The translations under genes were made by a program, and so were the position numbers. A DNA stretch of 64,000 nt, from positions 155,064-219,063 of the forward strand of contig QIJE01000028.1 of assembly GCA_003232385.1 (NCBI GenBank). Direction: 5' to 3'. The stretch's first letter is position 1, and every line of letters begins with the position of its first letter. This document shows, in pieces, positions 1 through 9,706 of the stretch. The notes below the pieces were generated by a model. That model ran no database searches, was not told where the DNA came from, and saw only the letters and a list, made by a program, of their open reading frames with translations. Source of the stretch: a bacterium. Lineage in GTDB: Bacteria; SZUA-79; Acidulodesulfobacterales; Acidulodesulfobacteraceae.

Positions 1-137
1 TTGTTCCTGGCAAATACGGTATAAGAGGAATACCCACTGTTATTTTATTTAATGACGGAAAGGTTGTCGATCAGATTGTCGGGGCAGCTCCAAAAACCTC
101 TTTTAAACAAATGATAGATAAGGTCGTTACTAATTAA
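1..137 (+). CDS. trxA: Thioredoxin, C-terminal end (partial gene)
   Basis: An open frame enters from the left edge and stops with TAA at 135-137, giving the last 44 residues of a thioredoxin. The cis-proline stretch GIRGIPT, followed by a hydrophobic beta strand, a short charged turn and the closing amphipathic helix, is characteristic of the fold. The CxxC active site lies outside the window, so thioredoxin is distinguished from related disulfide proteins only by the C-terminal pattern. The gene converges with the CorC-type gene that ends 14 bases further on the other strand. Confidence 0.8.
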   Translation, partial: VPGKYGIRGIPTVILFNDGKVVDQIVGAAPKTSFKQMIDKVVTN

Positions 138-151
138 ATATCGGCTGTTAA

Positions 152-1411
152 TCAAAAACTTAATGTTACCTCTTTTATTGATTTGTTCGTTGATTTAGAT
201 ATAGTAAAATTAATATTATCTATGGTAAATTTCTCACCCGGAACGGGTATACGTCCGAGTCTGTCCATTATTAAACCGGATATTGTCTCGTAATCTGCTT
301 CCGGGTGGTTTATTACGCTTATATTCAACAACTCCGATAATTCATTTAAGGTTAATCTTGCGTTAATTAGATATGTATTTTTGCCTATTTTTTTGTACAG
401 AGGTTCTTCTTCGTCGGTTTCATCTCTAATTTCTCCCATTATTTCTTCAAGGATGTCTTCAAATGTTATTATACCGGAAGCCCCGCCGTATTCGTCGACT
501 ATGACGACCATTTGCTGTCTGCTTTTCTGCATTTTTATCATTATCTCGGATATCTTGGAGGTTTCCGGTATGAATAATACCGGCCTTGCTATTTCGCCTA
601 CGACTTTATTGGCGTTTTCGGGATTATATATATCAAAGGCAAAGACGATGCCCGATAGATTGTCTATGCGGTCTTTATATGCGGGAATTCTCGAATAGTT
701 AGTTTCTGCGAAAACCTGCCTTGCTTTGTCTGCGTCATCGTTTTCATTTAACGCTATCACGCTGATCAGCGGAATCATAATGTCTTTGGCGATTTTATTG
801 CCGAATTCGAATATTCTTCTTATTATTTTTTTGTCGTATTCTCTGAATTCTTTAACGTTGCTGCTTATAGTAAGGACCTTAATAAGCTCGTCTTTCGTAA
901 GAAAAACATCTTTGGATTTACTTTTAAGAAGTATATTCAACAATTTAGATAGGGCTATAAAAATGATATTAATCGGAAAAAATATAACCGAAAATACGGC
1001 TATTAACGGAATACTTCTCATCATAAGGCTGTTTGCGTGTCGCCTGTATATCATTTTTGGAATTATTTCACCAAAAATTACCATAATCGGAGTGAGGATT
1101 ATTACTACGACAAGCGGGGTATAAGACTTTGCATACTCATATATAAACGTAGTCGCGAGAATGGTTGCCGACGTGTATGCTATATTATTCCCTATCAGTG
1201 ATGTAGAGTAGGTGTTTTCCGGTTTCTTAGTCATTAACAGTAAAAATTTTGCAAGTTTGCTGCCCTTAGATTCTTTATGTTTGACCTTGATTTTATCGTA
1301 ACTGATAATACCTATTTCGGAGCCGGCAAAAAATCCCTCGAAAAATATCGCCAGGACGATAAGAATTATATAAAGATATAAATTATATAAACTGTTAGAT
1401 ATCATATTCAT
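152..1411 (-). CDS. CorC/HlyC (CNNM/DUF21) family membrane protein, full length
   Basis: This 419-residue protein has a hydrophobic N-terminal CNNM/DUF21 part of about 170 residues with several membrane segments. A CBS pair follows (about 200-325, with the usual VDEYGGASGIITFEDILEE ending), then a CorC_HlyC domain at about 335-415. Relatives are linked to magnesium or cobalt export and resistance; the exact substrate cannot be read from sequence. Its start overlaps the end of the upstream paralogue by 17 bases, so the two are probably translated together as a tandem pair, possibly forming a heterodimer. It is the last gene of the minus-strand group galU-hsp20-lon-thiL-corC-corC. Confidence 0.9.
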   Translation of the reverse strand: MNMISNSLYNLYLYIILIVLAIFFEGFFAGSEIGIISYDKIKVKHKESKGSKLAKFLLLMTKKPENTYSTSLIGNNIAYTSATILATTFIYEYAKSYTPLVVVIILTPIMVIFGEIIPKMIYRRHANSLMMRSIPLIAVFSVIFFPINIIFIALSKLLNILLKSKSKDVFLTKDELIKVLTISSNVKEFREYDKKIIRRIFEFGNKIAKDIMIPLISVIALNENDDADKARQVFAETNYSRIPAYKDRIDNLSGIVFAFDIYNPENANKVVGEIARPVLFIPETSKISEIMIKMQKSRQQMVVIVDEYGGASGIITFEDILEEIMGEIRDETDEEEPLYKKIGKNTYLINARLTLNELSELLNISVINHPEADYETISGLIMDRLGRIPVPGEKFTIDNINFTISKSTNKSIKEVTLSF

Positions 1412-2363
1412 CCTCTATTTCACCGAAAATTTCTTCCAATAGATCTTCCATAGTCACGATACCCTCCATTTTTCCATGTTTGTCGACCAATACTGCAATA
1501 TGAATTTTTTTCCTTTGGAGTTCCCTGAAAAGTTCCAGGGCGTTTTTCGAAGAAGATATAAAATAAGGCTTTATCAGGAAAGAATTAAGCGTCCTTTTTT
1601 CTTCGCCCTTATTGTAAACCTTTGCTAAAATATTTTTAGCGAGGGTTATCCCTATTATATTATCTTTTTCTTTAAAATATATCGGGATTCTCGAAAAATG
1701 ATTCAACTCTATGAGTTCTATCGCCGTTAAAACAGGCGTATTTATATCTAATTCGAAGATGTCGTCTTTTTTAGTCATAATATTTCCTACTTTTAGATAT
1801 GAGAGCTTTAGAAAATTTTTGATGAATTCATATTCTTTTTCTTTTATTTCTCCTTCATTTTTACCTATTTCTATAATTATTCTCAATTCTTCATTGGAAA
1901 TAGATTCTTCCTTTTTCAGCCGAAGCCGCCTTGTCTTGATTCCCATTTTCTCTAAAAACAATTTCATAAGAAAAGTAGCGGGATAAAATATCTCCGAAAC
2001 AAGTAAAGATAATTCCACAGGTTTCTTAAGCGCTATTATTTTAGGAACTATCTCCGCTAAAATAATGAGTATAAGCGAGATGGATATAATTGAATAGAAA
2101 ACCGGGACGTGATTAAAATATTTATGCAATATCACGGCCCCGAGACTTGCAGTTATCACATTGGCGGTCATATTTCCGACTAAAATTATAACGAGAAATA
2201 TTGAAGAGTTTTTTATTAAAAAGATAACCTTATTTTTTTTTCTTGAGTTTAATTCATCTATATCGGCTTGCTTAATGGAAAAAATAGACGATTCAGAAAT
2301 AGAAAACACTGAAGAAACTACAAGAAACAAAATAAATAAAGTGAGAGGAAGCGTTAGATGCAT
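1395..2363 (-). CDS. CorC/HlyC (CNNM/DUF21) family membrane protein without C-terminal domain
   Basis: This is a paralogue of the next gene: a membrane-embedded CNNM/DUF21 part, then a CBS pair ending in a VTMEDLLEEIFGEIEDEYDI-type sequence. The protein stops there, so the CorC_HlyC domain seen in its neighbour is absent. I placed the start at the ATG at 2363 (322 residues) because the hydrophobic first helix (MHLTLPLTLFILFLVV) begins there and it lies 4 bases after the thiL stop. A longer frame back to 2432 would run into thiL. The missing domain looks natural, since the coding end overlaps the next gene cleanly. Likely a divalent cation transporter or regulator; substrate unknown. Confidence 0.85.
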   Translation of the reverse strand: MHLTLPLTLFILFLVVSSVFSISESSIFSIKQADIDELNSRKKNKVIFLIKNSSIFLVIILVGNMTANVITASLGAVILHKYFNHVPVFYSIISISLILIILAEIVPKIIALKKPVELSLLVSEIFYPATFLMKLFLEKMGIKTRRLRLKKEESISNEELRIIIEIGKNEGEIKEKEYEFIKNFLKLSYLKVGNIMTKKDDIFELDINTPVLTAIELIELNHFSRIPIYFKEKDNIIGITLAKNILAKVYNKGEEKRTLNSFLIKPYFISSSKNALELFRELQRKKIHIAVLVDKHGKMEGIVTMEDLLEEIFGEIEDEYDI

Positions 2364-2367
2364 AGAT

Positions 2368-3405
2368 TTATAAGTGTTTAAACGTAAAGTTTTTCGGGTG
2401 ATACCGCCGTCCGTCTTTAAAAAATCTGGCACCCGTAAATTTGTCCGCGATATATCCTATTTTTTTTATCTTAGTCCCCGTGTTTTTCGATAATTCTAAG
2501 ATTTCTCCTTCTTTATCCGCTCCAGCCGTCCACAAAAGTTCGTAATCTTCCCCAAAAGAAATGGCATTATCAATGAAGTCGTCTATTTTTAAAATATTTG
2601 CAATATATTTTAGATGTTTATTAAAAGGAACTTCGTCTAATTCTATCTTGCCGCCGTGATTCAAATCCAATACATTAAAAATATCCTTGGACAACCCGTC
2701 GCTAATATCAGTTAAAGAATTTGCAAGTTTTTTTGCGGATAACTCCCTTCCAAGCTTTACCCTCGGCTTAGGAAGCTTAAATTTAGCTATAAAATTTTCT
2801 ATAAGTTTTTTATCGGAACTCCTAATGTTCGGATTATTTTCATATATATACTTTTTATTGCTTTGGAGATAATATGCCATCCATGAATTTCCGAGCTCTC
2901 CTGAAACAAATATCTTATCGCCTATTTTAGAACCAAACCTTCTTACAACGTTATCATGCTTGTAATCACCTATTATCGTTACCGATATCGAAAATTCGGA
3001 TGATTTGGATATATTGCCGCCCACAAGCGATACCTTATATTTTCTTGCGGTTTTAATAATGCCGCTGATTGTCTGCCTAATTTCGTTCTCGCTTACATAT
3101 TCGGGTATAGAAAGAGATAGCGTAAACAGTCTGGGAATTCCGCCCATAGCAGCGATATCGCTTATATTCACGAGAAGGGATTTTTCTCCTATTTCAAGAA
3201 AACTATAAGAATCCAGCTTAAAGTGCACGTTCTCGGTTATATTGTCGGAACTGACGAGAATATGATTTTTATCTTTGAAAATGGCACAGTCATCACCGAT
3301 GGAATTAATAATCAAGGATTTATTAAATTTTCCGGTCGCAAGGCTCAGTTGTTTTATTTCCTCTATCAGTCTTGCTTCGTTAAATTTTTTTTCTTTTTTT
3401 ATCAC
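2368..3405 (-). CDS. thiL: Thiamine-monophosphate kinase
   Basis: This 345-residue protein of the AIR synthase/ThiL fold phosphorylates thiamine monophosphate to the active cofactor thiamine diphosphate. Visible family motifs are the N-terminal GDDCAI metal/ATP-binding stretch, the [10 protein letters not shown] segment, and the later [11 protein letters not shown] and FGEDYELLW motifs. Length is normal for the family. The start overlaps the end of lon by 26 bases and the stop lies 4 bases before the first CorC-type gene, so it belongs to the same transcript. No other thiamine gene is nearby. Confidence 0.95.
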   Translation of the reverse strand: MIKKEKKFNEARLIEEIKQLSLATGKFNKSLIINSIGDDCAIFKDKNHILVSSDNITENVHFKLDSYSFLEIGEKSLLVNISDIAAMGGIPRLFTLSLSIPEYVSENEIRQTISGIIKTARKYKVSLVGGNISKSSEFSISVTIIGDYKHDNVVRRFGSKIGDKIFVSGELGNSWMAYYLQSNKKYIYENNPNIRSSDKKLIENFIAKFKLPKPRVKLGRELSAKKLANSLTDISDGLSKDIFNVLDLNHGGKIELDEVPFNKHLKYIANILKIDDFIDNAISFGEDYELLWTAGADKEGEILELSKNTGTKIKKIGYIADKFTGARFFKDGRRYHPKNFTFKHL

Positions 3406-5917
3406 CCTTATTTTTGCTCAATATATTATTCGGTTTCGGTTTTAACGGTTTATCCGAATAGGTGTCGGATATGCCTATTATTGCATACCTTATAACCTCA
3501 TCCATATGTTTCACCGGTATAATTTTTAAATTTTTCTTAACCAATTGAGAAATTTCTTCCAGATCTTTTTTATTTCTTTCGGGAATCAGCACGGTTTTGA
3601 TCCCCACCCTTAAAGCGGCTAAAGTTTTTTCTTTCAGTCCGCCGATAGGCAACACGTTTCCTCTTAAAGTAATCTCTCCGGTCATAGCAATGTCTTTTCT
3701 AACCGGTTTTTTTAATAGTGCCGAAATTAAAGACGTTGCCATAGTGATTCCCGCAGACGGGCCGTCTTTAGGTATGGCGCCTTCCGGTATATGTATATGT
3801 ATGTCGTTTTTTTCAAACGTATCCGGTTTTATGCCGATTTCATCTACTTTTGACCTCGCATAACTGATAGCGGCATGAGCGGATTCTTTCATTACGTCGC
3901 CGAGTTGACCGGTAAGGGATAATGCCCCTTTTCCTTTAACGATAACCGTTTCGATGTACAAAACTTCTCCGCCAAACGGTGTCCACGCAAGCCCCGTCGA
4001 GACCCCTATTTCATCGGTTTGCCTTCCTTCATCGGGAAGGATTTTAATAGTGCCGAGGTATTTATGTACATTTTTGTCGGTTATAATATATCTTTTAATT
4101 TTATTTTCGGCTATCAGCCTTGCAATCTTTCTGCATATCGTCCCTATTTCCCGCTCTAAGTTTCTTAAGCCTGCCTCCCGCGTATAGCCTGATATGACGG
4201 TTTTAACGGCGCTCGGTTTAAAAACTATATAATCTCCCTTCAGACCGTTCTCTTTAATTTGTCTTGGAACGAGGTATCTTTCGGCTATTTTTTCTTTCTC
4301 TTCCAGGGTATATCCGGATAGGTTTATAATTTCCATTCTATCCCTGAGCGGAGAAGGTATCGCATCCGCGACATTTGCGGTTGCGACGAACATAACGTTA
4401 GACAGATCGAAGGGAACGTTTAAATAATGGTCTGAAAATGAAAAGTTCTGTTCCGGGTCCAATACTTCTAAGAGTGCAGAAGACGGATCTCCTCTAAAAT
4501 CCGTTCCGACCTTATCGATTTCGTCTATCATAAAAACGGGGTTATTTGTTCCGGCCTGCTTTATTCCCTGTATAATTCTTCCGGGTAAAGCTCCCACATA
4601 AGTTCTCCTATGCCCTCTAATTTCCGCCTCATCATGCACCCCTCCGAGAGAAATTCTGATAAATTTTCTATTCATTGCCTTTGCGATAGATTTTCCCAAA
4701 GAGGTTTTGCCGACGCCCGGAGGTCCGATAAAGCAGAGTATCGGCCCCTTCATCTTTTTATTTAATTTTCTAACACTGAGATATTCAAGTATTCTTTCCT
4801 TTATTTTTTCTAAGTCGTAATGATCTTCGTCTAATATCTTCTTGGCGGTCTCTATGTTAAGATTGTCTTTTGTCTTTTTTGACCACGGAATATCGGTAAG
4901 CCATTCCAAATATGTTCTGATAGTAGATGCCTCTGCAGCATCCTGATGCATCGCTTCTAATCTTGAAAGTTGCTTTTCCGCTTCTTTCAAAACATCCGAC
5001 GGCATTTTAGCCGCAAGCATCTTCTCCTTTAATTCGGTAATTTCCTGAGTTTTTTCATCTGTTTCGCCCAGTTCCTGTTTGATTTGTCTTAGTTGTTCTC
5101 TCAGAAAATAATCTTTCTGGGTTTTAGTCATTTCTTCCTTTGCCTGAGATTGAATCTTAGCTTGCATAGAAAGAATTTCTATCTCCCTTGCCAATATATC
5201 GTTCACTCTTTTAAGCCTTTCTATTTGGTTGGTTTCTTCAAGTATTTTCTGCGATTCGTCTACCTTTAACCCCAAGTTTGATGCTACTATGTCGGCCAGT
5301 CTCCCCGGATTATTTACGTTTTCTAATATTATCAATATATCCTGAGAAGGGAGCCTGCCTAAGGAGACATATTTCTCCAACTGTTCCTTTACGTTTCTCA
5401 TGAGGGCATCCACTTCAGGAGTGATTTCGGTTATATTTTCCTCCTTTATTTTGGATACGTTTACGAGGTAGAACGGCTTTATTTGAACGTAAGTTTCTAT
5501 TTTGGCTTTTAATAAACCCTGTACTAATATTTTAACTCTTCCGTCGGGAAGCTTTAGCATTTTCATAATCATTGCGGCAACTCCCACGTCATATATATCG
5601 TTTTGCAAGGGTTCTTCAACGATTATATCTTTCTGAGCCGATAAAAGTATTAATCTATCCTTGGAAAGGGCTTCGTCTACGGCCTTAATAGAGGCTTCTC
5701 TGCCTACAAAAAGAGGAATTATCATGAAAGGAAAAAGCACAATATCCCTGACGGGTAAAAGCGGAATAACCTCCGGCATTTGTATTTCTTCCGGTAAATC
5801 CTGCTGTTCCACATCATCCCCTTTTCCTATGATAATATCGCCTATACTGTTATTGTTACCGGTGCTGCCGGTTAACTCTTCAAAACCATCCATGCCGCGC
5901 ATATTGAACCTGTTCAT
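3380..5917 (-). CDS. lon: ATP-dependent protease La (LonA)
   Basis: This 845-residue LonA protease degrades misfolded and selected regulatory proteins in the cytoplasm. The N-terminal substrate domain spans about 48-245, and a coiled-coil stretch follows. The AAA+ module has Walker A GPPGVGKT at 398-405 and Walker B (VFMIDEIDK) at about 461-469. The protease domain has the catalytic dyad Ser721 (PKDGPSAG) and Lys764, with the usual 43-residue spacing. The N-terminal extension is rich in Gly, Asn and Asp. A Shine-Dalgarno-like AGGGGAA precedes the start. It sits directly downstream of a small heat-shock protein gene, which suggests a shared protein-quality-control role. No CIRCE element was seen upstream. 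Confidence 0.98.
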   Translation of the reverse strand: MNRFNMRGMDGFEELTGSTGNNNSIGDIIIGKGDDVEQQDLPEEIQMPEVIPLLPVRDIVLFPFMIIPLFVGREASIKAVDEALSKDRLILLSAQKDIIVEEPLQNDIYDVGVAAMIMKMLKLPDGRVKILVQGLLKAKIETYVQIKPFYLVNVSKIKEENITEITPEVDALMRNVKEQLEKYVSLGRLPSQDILIILENVNNPGRLADIVASNLGLKVDESQKILEETNQIERLKRVNDILAREIEILSMQAKIQSQAKEEMTKTQKDYFLREQLRQIKQELGETDEKTQEITELKEKMLAAKMPSDVLKEAEKQLSRLEAMHQDAAEASTIRTYLEWLTDIPWSKKTKDNLNIETAKKILDEDHYDLEKIKERILEYLSVRKLNKKMKGPILCFIGPPGVGKTSLGKSIAKAMNRKFIRISLGGVHDEAEIRGHRRTYVGALPGRIIQGIKQAGTNNPVFMIDEIDKVGTDFRGDPSSALLEVLDPEQNFSFSDHYLNVPFDLSNVMFVATANVADAIPSPLRDRMEIINLSGYTLEEKEKIAERYLVPRQIKENGLKGDYIVFKPSAVKTVISGYTREAGLRNLEREIGTICRKIARLIAENKIKRYIITDKNVHKYLGTIKILPDEGRQTDEIGVSTGLAWTPFGGEVLYIETVIVKGKGALSLTGQLGDVMKESAHAAISYARSKVDEIGIKPDTFEKNDIHIHIPEGAIPKDGPSAGITMATSLISALLKKPVRKDIAMTGEITLRGNVLPIGGLKEKTLAALRVGIKTVLIPERNKKDLEEISQLVKKNLKIIPVKHMDEVIRYAIIGISDTYSDKPLKPKPNNILSKNKGDKKRKKI

Positions 5918-6005
5918 ATTGTATTCCCCTGTTAATTATGTACATTGTATGTATTTATTATCGGCACTATATAATAATATAATATATAAGTAGATCTCAT
6001 GCCTG

Positions 6006-6464
6006 TTATGCTTTCGTTATAGGTATAACCGCTTCTGCATTTACAAAAAGATCCCCTATTTCAAAATTTATGCTTAAAACCCCGTTGGATAAAACAGCGC
6101 TTATATTGTCTTTGGCGGGAGCGATAGGTAATAAAATAAATTTTTCGAATCTGTCAAATTTTCTTTCTAAGCAAAAAAAATTAACGTTTGTTTTTATTTT
6201 TGGTTCCAGTCTCCATCTTATTGCAAGAATATTGCCGTGAACCCCTATCGAAATATTTTCTATGGGGGTTCCGGGCAGCTCTATTTCTACCGTTAATTTA
6301 TTTTTATTCATATAAATGTCGATAGGCGAGGAATTAGCCTTGAAAGAATAGGGTAAATCCTCCGATGAAAAAGGACCAAAATGGTAATAAAAAAGCCTCT
6401 CTACTGCTTTTTTAAATTTTGTCATCTTTTTACTGAAACTTGCGTTTTCATCAAAAAATTCCAT
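6006..6464 (-). CDS. Small heat-shock protein, Hsp20/alpha-crystallin family
   Basis: This 152-residue protein has an alpha-crystallin domain at about 45-145. It includes the strand pattern KLTVEIELPG, the ERKFDRFEKFILLP segment and the closing NGVLSINFE motif near residue 128. Such proteins hold unfolding proteins in an ATP-independent way. The IxI tail is present in altered form (AVIPITKA). It starts 4 bases after galU and lies 88 bases ahead of lon, so galU-hsp20-lon may be one transcript, or lon may also have its own promoter in the AT-rich 88-base gap. Confidence 0.82.
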   Translation of the reverse strand: MEFFDENASFSKKMTKFKKAVERLFYYHFGPFSSEDLPYSFKANSSPIDIYMNKNKLTVEIELPGTPIENISIGVHGNILAIRWRLEPKIKTNVNFFCLERKFDRFEKFILLPIAPAKDNISAVLSNGVLSINFEIGDLFVNAEAVIPITKA

Positions 6465-6468
6465 AATT

Positions 6469-7344
6469 CTAATCTATACACCATTTCGATTTTTTTATAA
6501 ATTCCATTAAACCGCTTTTAGTTTCATGATTTTTAAGTCCGTAAACTATTTGCGCTTTAAGCAAATCTAATTTGTCTCCTCCGTCGTACCTATCTCCTTT
6601 GAATTCAAGGGCATAAATCGGTTGAACCGAAAGGAGAGAACGGATAGCGTCGGTAAGTTGAATTTCGCCGCCTTTTCCGGGCTTTATATCCTTCAGAAAA
6701 TCAAAGATATTTGGGGTTAAAATATATCTTCCTACTATAGCAAGATTGGAAGGCGCATCTTTAAGTTCCGGTTTTTCTACAAGGTCTTCAATTTGATATA
6801 ACCCGTCTTTAATCTCTTTTCCTTGTATTATTCCATATTTTGAGACATCTTTGTCTTCGACTCTCTGGACAGCCAGGACGGAATACCCGTAATTTTTGTA
6901 TACGTCTATCATTTGTTTCATAACAGGAATATCGGAATCTATAATATCATCGCTTAAAACTACTGCGAACGGTTCTTCTCCGACCATATTCTGAGCACAT
7001 AAAACTGCATGCCCTAAACCCAGTGCTTCTTTTTGCCTCGTATATGTAAGGCTGATACGGTCTGATATATCGTCTACCGATTTTAGCAAATGATGCTTCC
7101 CTTTTTCTTTTAATAAAATTTCGTGTTCTATCGATCTGTCGAAATAATTCTCTATGGCGGTCTTACCCCTGCCGGTAATAATAATAATATCGGTAATTTT
7201 TGCACTCAAACATTCTTCCACTCCATACTGTATGAGCGGTTTGTCTACCAGCACAAGCATTTCTTTCGGGATTGATTTAGTTATCGGTAAGAGTCTTGTT
7301 CCGAGACCGGCAGCCGGAAACACTGCCTTGTTAATCCTCATCAA
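6469..7344 (-). CDS. galU: UTP--glucose-1-phosphate uridylyltransferase
   Basis: This 291-residue nucleotidyltransferase makes UDP-glucose for surface polysaccharides. The N-terminal PAAGLGTRLLPITKSIPKEM signature, the DKPLIQYGVEE segment, the SDDII metal site at about residue 130 and the VEKP motif are all present. It is the first gene of the minus-strand group that reads back towards the left edge and has an AT-rich region upstream where its promoter should lie. Length is normal for bacterial GalU. Related enzymes such as RmlA are excluded by the KSIPKEM form of the motif. Confidence 0.95.
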   Translation of the reverse strand: MMRINKAVFPAAGLGTRLLPITKSIPKEMLVLVDKPLIQYGVEECLSAKITDIIIITGRGKTAIENYFDRSIEHEILLKEKGKHHLLKSVDDISDRISLTYTRQKEALGLGHAVLCAQNMVGEEPFAVVLSDDIIDSDIPVMKQMIDVYKNYGYSVLAVQRVEDKDVSKYGIIQGKEIKDGLYQIEDLVEKPELKDAPSNLAIVGRYILTPNIFDFLKDIKPGKGGEIQLTDAIRSLLSVQPIYALEFKGDRYDGGDKLDLLKAQIVYGLKNHETKSGLMEFIKKSKWCID

Positions 7345-7450
7345 AGTTAAAAACCCCCCGTATATTTTGAAGCAATTATAAAAATCAGTTTTATGTTTTC
7401 ATTTAATATATCATAAATTAAAAATTTTTTAAAATTATTTATTGAGCAAA

Positions 7451-7540
7451 TAAGCGATTATTTTTTTGATAATGTTTTAACTTTATGATAAAATACTTAG
7501 CATTACGTAAAGTAAAAGATGTTATGAACATAATCGCTTA
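7451..7540. repeat. 11-bp inverted repeat flanking a promoter in the galU/tRNA intergenic region
   Basis: TAAGCGATTAT at 7451-7461 is the exact reverse complement of ATAATCGCTTA at 7530-7540. The two arms are 68 bases apart and bracket the likely tRNA promoter. The rest of 7345-7604 is very AT-rich and I see no gene in it. The arms could be two half-sites for a regulator or a weak long-range stem; function is unknown. Confidence 0.55.
7466..7494 (+). promoter_or_regulatory. Likely sigma-70 type promoter for tRNA-Ser
   Basis: TTGATA at 7466-7471 and TAAAAT at 7489-7494 are separated by 17 bases. Transcription would begin near 7501, about 100 bases before the tRNA. In such AT-rich DNA, chance matches are common, so confidence is limited. 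Confidence 0.5.
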
Positions 7541-7604
7541 AATAATATAAAAATATATAACGATATCTAATGTAATTTTGAGATATTCGTATAGTTTATA
7601 AAAC

Positions 7605-7696
7605 GGAGAGATGGCCGAGTCCGGTTGAAGGCGATTGACTCGAAATCAATTGTAGGTGCAAGCTTACCGGGGGTTCGAATCCCTCTCTCTCCGCCA
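7605..7696 (+). tRNA. tRNA-Ser (anticodon CGA), CCA encoded
   Basis: The sequence folds as a class II tRNA. The 7-bp acceptor stem is GGAGAGA (7605-7611) with TCTCTCC (7686-7692), then discriminator G and an encoded CCA at 7694-7696. The anticodon stem ATTGA/TCAAT encloses loop CTCGAAA, giving anticodon CGA for codon UCG. The T arm has GGGGG-TTCGAAT-CCCTC. The long variable arm between them fits serine. I found no second copy of its 3' end in the window, so there is no sign of use as an integration site. Confidence 0.97.
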
Positions 7697-7753
7697 GTTA
7701 AAAGTAATACATTCGATTCCTGATGTAAGTTTTGTAACGGTACTGTCAAGGCT

Positions 7754-8089
7754 ATGAAATTTAAATACGATATGGAATACGTCTTAAAGATCACCGGGCT
7801 GAGTAAGGAAAATATATCGGAATTACTTAAATATTTTAACGAACTCCCTTTGGTCGCTAAACTTGAGGCCTTTTATATAAGCAAGCTTATAGAGGAAGAG
7901 GATGAATTTGCGTTTCTTCAGCATCATTTTGATAAACAAAAAATAGGCGAGTATGGGTTTTCACTATTCATTCTTGCGGTTAACAGGTTGTATAATTTAG
8001 AAACTAAGGATGCTGCCGATAAGAATCTTTCTTCATACATGCTTAATACTATTGCGAAGATGAAAATGCTCAGGAATCAGGATGAATAA
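7754..8089 (+). CDS. Unknown 111-residue protein preceding dsrN
   Basis: I do not recognise this protein. It appears all-helical and soluble, is rich in Lys, Glu and Leu, and has no cysteine, no signal peptide and no membrane segment. It ends 8 bases inside the start of dsrN, which implies translational coupling and a shared transcript with the siroheme-modifying amidase. Its start ATG has only a weak AAGG-like ribosome site. Codon use looks like its neighbours. It could be a small partner or regulator for DsrN or the dsr operon, but nothing in the sequence shows this directly. Confidence 0.75.
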   Translation: MKFKYDMEYVLKITGLSKENISELLKYFNELPLVAKLEAFYISKLIEEEDEFAFLQHHFDKQKIGEYGFSLFILAVNRLYNLETKDAADKNLSSYMLNTIAKMKMLRNQDE

Positions 8090-9560
8090 TATTAAAAGCG
8101 GCGTTAAGCATGATAATGAAAGGAATGGGGCTGTTAATGGCATTTATATAGCCGCCGCTAAAAGGAATTCCGGTAAAACTACCGTTTCTATCGCGTTATC
8201 CCGCATATTTAAAAATAGAGGTTTATCCGTTCAGCCGTTTAAGAAAGGCCCCGATTTTATAGATTCGATGTGGCTCAGTATTGCGTCCGGTAAAAAAATT
8301 TATAATTTAGATTTTTATTTTATGCCCAGAAATAAAATAAAAGCACATTTTTTGGCGCATTCTTTGGGTTCGGATATCAGTATCGTCGAAGGAAATCACG
8401 GATTGCACGATTCCTTGGATATGCGCGGAAGGTCTTCCAACGCCGAAATGGCAAAATTATTGGGTCTTCCTGTGATTTTCCTGATAGACGTCGGAGAGCT
8501 GAACAGGGGAGTGGTTCCGCTTATAAGGGGTTTTCAGCAATTTGACAGGGACGTGAATATAAAGGGAATAATTCTCAATAAAGTCCATAGCAAGAGGCAT
8601 GAAAAAAATTTAATAAGAGCAATTCATTATTATACCGATTTAAAAATCGTGGGCAATATTCCGAATAATTTGGAATATTCCATAAAACAAAGACATCTCG
8701 GTCTCTTATCCACTCTTTCTTCCGAAGAAAGAGAAAATTTCGTTGCAGATATGTCCTCTAAGATTTCAGATTTTATAGATACGGACAGTATTGTAAAGAT
8801 TTCTAAAATATCGAAAAAATCTTGTTCCGGCGTTAAAGATTTAACGGTTTTGCCACTGAACAAAAACAAGAGAATTACTCGGAATACCGTTAAAATAGGC
8901 ATTGCTTATGACAATGCATTTAATTTTTATTACAACGAAAATATCGAAGCCCTTGAGAGATTAGGATGCGAAATAATAAAATTTTCTCCGCTCAAAGATG
9001 CGTTTCTTCCCGACGTAGATGCATTTTATATAGGCGGTGGGTTTCCGGAAATTTTTTCCGGTGAGCTTCAAGCAAATATAAATATAAGAAAGGAAATGAA
9101 ACGAAGAATAGAGGAGGGTATTCCGGTTTATGCGGAATGCGGGGGGCTCATGTATCTATGCAAAAGCATATCTTACGAAAATAATTTTCATGAAATGGTC
9201 GGGGCGATAGATGCAGACGTGAAATTCACAAAAAAACCCAAGGGACACGGTTATACGAAACTCAGCCCTTTTTTTTACGATAGGAAAGAAGGATTATGGT
9301 TTAATAAAATTAAGTCAATAAAGGGGCATGAATTTCATCATTCGTTCATAGATATGCCTTCCGGTATTATCGGCGACTTAGTTTTTGACGTAAAAAAGGG
9401 TTTTGGGGTTAACGGTACGGGGGACGGTATTGCGTATAAGAATGTCCTCGCGGGATATACCCATATCTATTCGGCTTCTTCTTCCGGATGGTTTAAAAAT
9501 TGGGTAGCCTTCATAAAAAAAACTAAAACCGTTTCGCAAAAAGGCGAGTTTTTAACATAA
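8082..9560 (+). CDS. dsrN: DsrN, cobyrinic acid a,c-diamide synthase-like amidase
   Basis: This 492-residue CbiA/CobB-family protein has an N-terminal dethiobiotin-synthetase-like ATPase domain with P-loop RNSGKTT at about 28-34. A C-terminal class I glutamine amidotransferase domain has its nucleophile at Cys353 (AECGGLMYL) and the catalytic His near residue 458 (YTHIYS). In dsr clusters this protein is taken to amidate siroheme to the siroheme amide used by dissimilatory sulfite reductase. A true cobyrinate synthase is the alternative, but no other cobalamin gene is near and dsrA follows 342 bases later. The unknown small gene overlaps its start. Confidence 0.9.
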   Translation: MNNIKSGVKHDNERNGAVNGIYIAAAKRNSGKTTVSIALSRIFKNRGLSVQPFKKGPDFIDSMWLSIASGKKIYNLDFYFMPRNKIKAHFLAHSLGSDISIVEGNHGLHDSLDMRGRSSNAEMAKLLGLPVIFLIDVGELNRGVVPLIRGFQQFDRDVNIKGIILNKVHSKRHEKNLIRAIHYYTDLKIVGNIPNNLEYSIKQRHLGLLSTLSSEERENFVADMSSKISDFIDTDSIVKISKISKKSCSGVKDLTVLPLNKNKRITRNTVKIGIAYDNAFNFYYNENIEALERLGCEIIKFSPLKDAFLPDVDAFYIGGGFPEIFSGELQANINIRKEMKRRIEEGIPVYAECGGLMYLCKSISYENNFHEMVGAIDADVKFTKKPKGHGYTKLSPFFYDRKEGLWFNKIKSIKGHEFHHSFIDMPSGIIGDLVFDVKKGFGVNGTGDGIAYKNVLAGYTHIYSASSSGWFKNWVAFIKKTKTVSQKGEFLT

Positions 9561-9650
9561 TCTTATATAATTTTAATCGGATTTTTTGTTTCAATGCAGT
9601 TTTCGATAGAATAAAATGCCGGTCATTTTTCTTACAAAATTATTTTTTTC

Positions 9651-9680
9651 TTGACAAAAGTTGTATGAAAGATTTATAAA
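9651..9680 (+). promoter_or_regulatory. Likely promoter of the dsrABDLC operon
   Basis: A perfect TTGACA (9651-9656) is followed after 18 bases by TATAAA (9675-9680). Transcription would start near 9687 and leave an untranslated leader of about 215 bases before dsrA, which is long and could carry control elements. The match is good, but the region is AT-rich. Confidence 0.62.
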
Positions 9681-9706
9681 TATAAAAAGTGTGATTATCA
9701 TTCTAA

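Noticed and set aside
5918-6005. CIRCE-type heat-shock operator before lon
   Set aside because: Only a short TACAT/ATGTA inverted repeat is present; the CIRCE arms are absent.
7605-7696. tRNA-Ser as attachment site of an integrated element carrying the dsr genes
   Set aside because: No repeat of the tRNA 3' end, no integrase and no transposase are visible in the window; codon use looks uniform.
8630-8902. Long open frame on the strand opposite dsrN
   Set aside because: It overlaps a clearly coding dsrN, has no recognisable product and no ribosome site, and is a shadow of the real gene; the same holds for the other antisense frames in the window.
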